Shown: piece after piece, positions 7,468-10,477 of the stretch
Position numbering within the stretch: position 1 is the first letter of the stretch
How the letters are laid out: the number at the start of each line of letters is the position of its first letter
From: an uncultured Clostridium sp.
Lineage (GTDB): Bacteria; Bacillota; Clostridia; TANB77; CAG-508
Length of the DNA stretch: 10,477 bases
Assembly: GCA_950059165.1 (NCBI GenBank)
Contig: CATLUC010000001.1
Location: 1 to 10,477, forward strand
Direction: 5' to 3'
Notes under the pieces: model-generated
Database searches by the model: none
What the model saw: the letters and a program-made list of their open reading frames with translations, nothing else
What the model was told of the DNA's origin: nothing
Position numbers and translations under genes: made by a program

Positions 7468-7496
7468 AGCCATACACACATAGTATGCGTATGGCT
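7468..7496 (-). terminator. 13-bp stem-loop between the major pilin gene and pilD
   Basis: On the minus strand AGCCATACGCATA pairs with TGTGTGTATGGCT around a 3-base CTA loop. This gives 13 consecutive pairs, two of them G-T. It lies 32 bases after the pilin stop codon and 28 bases before the pilD start. No run of T follows (next bases are AAATTTAAAAA), so a classical intrinsic terminator is unlikely. A partial terminator or a 3' stabiliser that leaves more pilin mRNA than downstream mRNA fits the position. Confidence 0.55.
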
Positions 7497-7527
7497 TAAA
7501 AGTTATTTTATTATTTTAATTATCCTA

Positions 7528-8013
7528 CTATGAATTGTCACTACCAGATGGTGTTGTTGTATCAGATGGTGCAGTTGTTGCATTTGGTGTTGTTGTTAAT
7601 ACTTTTCCTTTTTCAGTAACATACCATGTTTTTGTTTTTCCGTCAACTGTTGCAGTTACTGATGAATATGCTTGAACGCCACTAGCTGCTGGTGCATCAG
7701 TTCCAGCTGTTAAACCATCCATATTGCTGTTGCTAGCTTTAGCTAATTTTACAATTGTTGCTGCTTTTACAACTTTATCATCAGCACTTCCTTTAAATGT
7801 TGGATCATATTTATTTGCTAAAATTTCAGCAACTGCTAATTTAATGCTTTCTTCATATTCTGCTTCTGATGATGCACTTTTAGCACCACTTGCTTTTGTT
7901 AATATACCATTTTCACCTGTAAGCATCGCAATAGACACCCCAGCTAAAATTAATAATACGATGATTGTAATAACTAAAGCAATTAAAGTAATACCTTTTT
8001 GTTCTTTCATCAT
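7528..8013 (-). CDS. pilA: Type IV pilin, probably the major subunit
   Basis: This 161-residue prepilin has the leader MMKEQKG and then ITLIALVITIIVLLILAGVS, the class III signal and hydrophobic helix typical of clostridial pilins. Cleavage after Gly7 leaves Ile1; mature position 5 is Ala, not the usual Glu. After GENGILTKA comes an Ala/Ser-rich helical stretch and a small globular region ending in a probable strand pair (YSSVTATVDGKTKTWYVTEKGKVL). The last 20 or so residues are Thr, Pro and Ser rich and likely disordered or glycosylated. AGGAGGG stands about eight bases before the first of two adjacent ATGs. The strong ribosome site and the hairpin after the gene fit a highly expressed major pilin, but that role is inferred; the product could be one of several pilins in the genome. 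Confidence 0.85.
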   Translation of the reverse strand: MMKEQKGITLIALVITIIVLLILAGVSIAMLTGENGILTKASGAKSASSEAEYEESIKLAVAEILANKYDPTFKGSADDKVVKAATIVKLAKASNSNMDGLTAGTDAPAASGVQAYSSVTATVDGKTKTWYVTEKGKVLTTTPNATTAPSDTTTPSGSDNS

Positions 8014-8058
8014 TTTCTTTCCCTCCTTTTCTTTTGATTATTTAAAAATATATTGTAC

Positions 8059-8080
8059 TTATATGAATAAATCCATATAA
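8059..8080. other. Small AT-rich inverted repeat upstream of the pilin gene
   Basis: TTATATG (8059-8065) and CATATAA (8074-8080) form a perfect 7-bp inverted repeat with an 8-base spacer. It lies in the 83-base gap before the pilin gene, one of the larger gaps in the cluster. On the minus strand TACAAT follows just downstream and could be a weak -10 box, but no convincing -35 is present. It may be an operator or a chance feature of AT-rich DNA. Confidence 0.25.
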
Positions 8081-8096
8081 CGTTAAAAACTAAATT

Positions 8097-8609
8097 TTAT
8101 TTTGTTCCTGTATCTTTATAAAAATGTCCACCTGAAGTTGTTGTATTATTATTTGTTAAACCTATATCATTTGTTTGTGAGTTATTATTAGTATTATTAT
8201 TATTGTTGTTTGTTGTGTTTGGTGTTGTAGTACCTGAATTTGAAGTATTACTATCTGGTAGTCCACTTGAGCCTATTGTTGTTGTATTATTACTTCCTGA
8301 TGTTGGATTGTTTACTGTTGTATTTGATTCATAAGAAGAAAATGGATCTGCTTTTCCTGGTTTATAATTTTGAATTCTTTTGTAGTCGTCTAAATCACTA
8401 TTATTGATTTCATAAGTTTGTATTAAATCTCCATTTGCATCCTCTTCTTTTAATTCTGCTTTTACATTACTAGGTGTAGTATAGGCCTCTGTGTTTGGCA
8501 CTGTTTTGTTCATAGGAACATATTCATATAGTAGTATTCCTAATAATAATATAATTGCTAAACATAACAATAATATAATAATTAATTCTTTAACAATATT
8601 TTTTGACAT
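8097..8609 (-). CDS. Membrane-anchored Asn-rich T4P accessory protein with a DPF motif
   Basis: I do not recognise this 170-residue protein as a named family. It has a short basic N-terminus, one membrane segment (about residues 8-30), and then a mostly hydrophilic chain, predicted outside the cell. Around residue 82 it reads YKPGKADPFSSY, which recalls the R-x-DPF motif of PilP and GspC; the likeness is short and may be convergent. Residues 94-160 are low complexity, rich in Asn, Thr, Ser and Gly, including a run of six Asn followed by T and three Asn. It starts 17 bases after pilO with AAGGAG at six-base spacing, and precedes the pilin gene. This is where pilP sits in diderm clusters, so a PilP-like partner of PilO is a reasonable guess, but a monoderm has no PilQ for it to bind. 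Confidence 0.6.
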   Translation of the reverse strand: MSKNIVKELIIILLLCLAIILLLGILLYEYVPMNKTVPNTEAYTTPSNVKAELKEEDANGDLIQTYEINNSDLDDYKRIQNYKPGKADPFSSYESNTTVNNPTSGSNNTTTIGSSGLPDSNTSNSGTTTPNTTNNNNNNTNNNSQTNDIGLTNNNTTTSGGHFYKDTGTK

Positions 8610-8626
8610 TTTACACTCCTTAATTT

Positions 8627-8818
8627 TTATTGGGCATTTGTATTTGTTGAAGTAATCATATTGTTTGTATTCGTATTTGTTGTAGGTGTTGTTGTATTAG
8701 CATTTGTGTTTGCTATTCCATTTGTTGTGTCAACTGTATTTGTATTTGTTGTATTATTTGTAGTATTAGTTTGTGTTGTTCTATCTATTGGTGTACTAGA
8801 GCTACCACTAGTTTGTGA
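8627..8818 (-). repeat. Low-complexity Asn/Thr-coding stretch in pilO
   Basis: The minus strand is a degenerate run of ACA, ACT, AAT and AAC triplets coding the Thr/Asn-rich PilO tail. A second such run is at 8115-8330 in the next gene. Triplet repeats like these change length easily by slippage without breaking frame. Confidence 0.6.
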
Positions 8819-9448
8819 TATATCTTCAATAGCAATGTCTTTACATATAAATGTTGCTTGTATATTTTCACTACTGTCTGAAGTTGCTCTTGGTAACATT
8901 TTAAAGTCTTCTATTTTAAATCCTAATTCACTGTCATTTTCAATATCTGATATAAATTCTAAAATTGATATATAGTCACCATATACTGTAAAGTTCAAGT
9001 TGTAAAATTTTGCTGGTGTTTTACTAGTGCTTTGAGTAATTCCAATTGGTGTTCCACCCATAACTTCCATTTTTAGTGTTGCACCCTCTTTTGTTGCATG
9101 GTTTCCTAATTTTACCCATAATGTCTCGATTTTATATTTTCCATATTTATCAATTAAACTTGTTTCATCTATTGTTCCATCTGTGTTTACAACAAATTTA
9201 TCTTCATAATCTTTCTTTTTTTGTTGTAATTGCTTTGCATCTGAATCTACTGTATTTACAGCCTGTTTGTAATCTTTTCCAATTAATTTACTAGCTTCTT
9301 GAATTTTCTCGTCTAAGCTATTGCTCTTTTCTTGTATCCCTGCATAACTAAGAATTTCCGTGTTTCCCACTTGAAATCCTTGAATTACAATGAAACCACC
9401 TAAAGCTACTAGTAAGACTATTAGAATTAACATCAATAATTTTTTCAT
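8627..9448 (-). CDS. pilO: PilO-like T4P alignment protein with Asn/Thr-rich tail
   Basis: This 273-residue bitopic membrane protein is probably the partner of PilN in the inner-membrane alignment complex. It has a membrane helix at about residues 4-25 and a predicted coiled coil at about 40-84. An extracytoplasmic ferredoxin-like domain follows, seen in FYNLNFTVYGDYISILEFISDIENDSELGFKIEDFKM (148-184). That pattern matches PilO, and the place right after pilN agrees. The final 60 or so residues (211-273) are almost only Thr and Asn with some Ser and Pro, beyond the usual PilO end and likely disordered. Its ATG overlaps the pilMN stop as ATGA, so translation is probably coupled, and AGGAG lies seven bases before the ATG. 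Confidence 0.8.
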   Translation of the reverse strand: MKKLLMLILIVLLVALGGFIVIQGFQVGNTEILSYAGIQEKSNSLDEKIQEASKLIGKDYKQAVNTVDSDAKQLQQKKKDYEDKFVVNTDGTIDETSLIDKYGKYKIETLWVKLGNHATKEGATLKMEVMGGTPIGITQSTSKTPAKFYNLNFTVYGDYISILEFISDIENDSELGFKIEDFKMLPRATSDSSENIQATFICKDIAIEDISQTSGSSSTPIDRTTQTNTTNNTTNTNTVDTTNGIANTNANTTTPTTNTNTNNMITSTNTNAQ

Positions 9449-10477
9449 GGTAATTCTCCTTCTATTTTTATCGTAACAACATTATTGTCTTTTTGTCCAG
9501 ATGTTGATATTGTATTTCTTAAAATTTCTTCTGCTTTTATTTTTGCTGTTAAGAAACCTAATTGCTCGTATTTATCAGATTGTGCTGTTATTACTACATG
9601 ACGATCTGATGTATTTTCAATTGATGTTATTTGTACATTTTCTGGTACGATTGACATTATTTGATTTAATAAGTTTGGTATTGAATTTTTCATTGTGTTT
9701 CCTTCAGATGAATTCATTTTTTCTAAACTTTGTATTAAAGCTGTGTATTGACTTGTTTTGTCTCTTATTGTTCTATCATCTGAATTTGCTGAATTTATTT
9801 GTGTTTGAGTAAATGCAATTGTTTCATCTACTTGCGCTGTTTTGCTTGCCATTTGAGTAGATAATAGTAAAGAGAATGCTGTATAAATTACAACTAGTAA
9901 AATTAGTGCTACTATAATTCTAACAAGTCCAAGTTCTGTCTTGTCTAATGGCTCACCTAAGTCCCAAGTGAACATACCAGTTTGTAATTTTTTATCTTTA
10001 GAACCTGGTTTTTTGTCTGGATTTACTTCTAGTTTTAACCAGTCTGGAATTTTATCTCCAAATGTTTGGTTTTTGAAGTTCATTCCCAAAAGACCTTCTC
10101 CTACTCCCATCATTGCTAAAGAAATAGCAGAGTTTACTTCAATATAGTCTTTTATGCTTATATCTCTTGTTGTTTCTATAAAATATGGCCTTAAAATTTC
10201 ACAATCTACATTGCCTAGATATTCTTGGAAATATAAATCAATATTGTTTATTAAACTTGCTGTTCCTGTTAAATAAACTTTTTTGATTTTATCCATATTA
10301 TTATCTATTATACCTTTTATTTTTCCAACTATTGTATTTCTATAAAAGTTCATTGGATTTTTTATATTAAATTTCTTTTCAACTAAATTAGCATAATTCC
10401 TTTTCTTCAAAATATCAATTGTTGTTGCATAAGTACTAGGTCTACCAGTTCCTAGCTCTTCCATTTCTTTAATTAAT
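9445..10477 (-). CDS. pilMN: PilM-PilN fusion with TopA-like N-terminus, open at the window edge
   Basis: The frame stays open to the window edge: before the ATG at 10464 the codons read L-I-K-E, so the start is outside. Residues 1-32 (from that ATG) match DNA topoisomerase I, not PilM. From about 33 the chain becomes the end of PilM, an actin-like cytoplasmic ATPase: KKVYLTGTASLINN (61-74) and NSAISLAMMGVGEG (111-124) fit the last subdomain. PilN follows, with a membrane helix at about 180-202, a coiled-coil-like region and an extracytoplasmic domain (SIPNLLNQIMSIVPENVQITSIEN). A joined pilMN gene is known from Clostridioides difficile, so that join is likely natural. What is missing is most of PilM, including its N-terminal actin-fold part, so this protein should not work normally as PilM. 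The PilN half looks complete. Confidence 0.8.
   Translation of the reverse strand, partial: LIKEMEELGTGRPSTYATTIDILKKRNYANLVEKKFNIKNPMNFYRNTIVGKIKGIIDNNMDKIKKVYLTGTASLINNIDLYFQEYLGNVDCEILRPYFIETTRDISIKDYIEVNSAISLAMMGVGEGLLGMNFKNQTFGDKIPDWLKLEVNPDKKPGSKDKKLQTGMFTWDLGEPLDKTELGLVRIIVALILLVVIYTAFSLLLSTQMASKTAQVDETIAFTQTQINSANSDDRTIRDKTSQYTALIQSLEKMNSSEGNTMKNSIPNLLNQIMSIVPENVQITSIENTSDRHVVITAQSDKYEQLGFLTAKIKAEEILRNTISTSGQKDNNVVTIKIEGELP
10369..10477 (-). pseudogene. topA: DNA topoisomerase I fragment joined in frame to pilM
   Basis: The bases code LIKEMEELGTGRPSTYATTI followed by DILKKRNYANLVEKKF. The E-x-G-x-GRPSTYA motif, then an R-x-Y about ten residues on, is a hallmark of bacterial TopA near the middle of the protein, where the usual form is EELGIGRPSTYA. 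TopA would continue with a FIPTELG-like stretch, but here the sequence turns into PilM at about 10368. The fragment is in frame with pilMN. Only the 3' edge of this match is in view, so how much of topA precedes it is unknown. Confidence 0.7.

Noticed and set aside
7441..7479. GTG start 13 codons upstream of pilD
   Set aside because: It sits inside a strong hairpin and has no ribosome site, whereas ATG 7440 has AAAGGAAG at five bases and gives a normal PilD N-terminus.
8020..8096. Promoter for the pilin gene
   Set aside because: A TACAAT box is present, but no supporting -35 at the right distance; AT-rich DNA gives many such matches, so I list only the inverted repeat at low confidence.
8661..8975. 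Plus-strand open frame rich in Val and Phe opposite pilO
   Set aside because: It is the antisense of Asn/Thr triplet runs and so gives artificial Val/Phe repeats; all true genes here lie on the minus strand.

Overview
The window is AT-rich, and every credible gene lies on the minus strand, so transcription runs from right to left. The gene content, strong AGGAGG-type ribosome sites, codon use (AGA for Arg, almost no CGG), class III prepilin leaders of the KG|ITLIALVI type and absence of a PilQ secretin all suggest a low-GC monoderm Firmicute. My inference is an uncultured gut-type Clostridia.

From about 10477 down to 1467 there is one long type IV pilus (T4P) cluster. In transcription order it encodes: a PilM-PilN fusion whose N-terminus is replaced by a piece of DNA topoisomerase I; PilO; a small membrane-anchored Asn-rich protein with a PilP-like DPF motif; a major-type pilin; prepilin peptidase PilD; two minor prepilins; the extension ATPase PilB; the retraction ATPase PilT; and the platform protein PilC. 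Gaps are short, and pilMN and pilO share an ATGA overlap, so most or all of it probably forms one operon. PilD would process the three prepilins, PilB and PilT would power assembly and retraction through PilC, and PilM/N/O would form the inner-membrane alignment complex.

Three of these genes are damaged or unusual as written. pilB and pilC each carry a +1 frameshift, and both sit at the same local sequence: an NAC codon, then CGG, then A, where skipping one C restores the family sequence. pilMN begins with a TopA-like segment and lacks most of PilM. These could be sequencing or assembly errors, decay of the locus, or (for the two frameshifts) recoding at a very rare codon. The sequence alone cannot decide.

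From 940 to 1465 lies a 526-bp imperfect palindrome. It fills the whole space between the pilC stop codon and the ribosome-binding site of the last gene. Its arms contain REP-like units with GGGGACGTTTC cores. From 926 to 48 is a ROK-family sugar kinase that looks intact and is probably not part of the pilus machinery.
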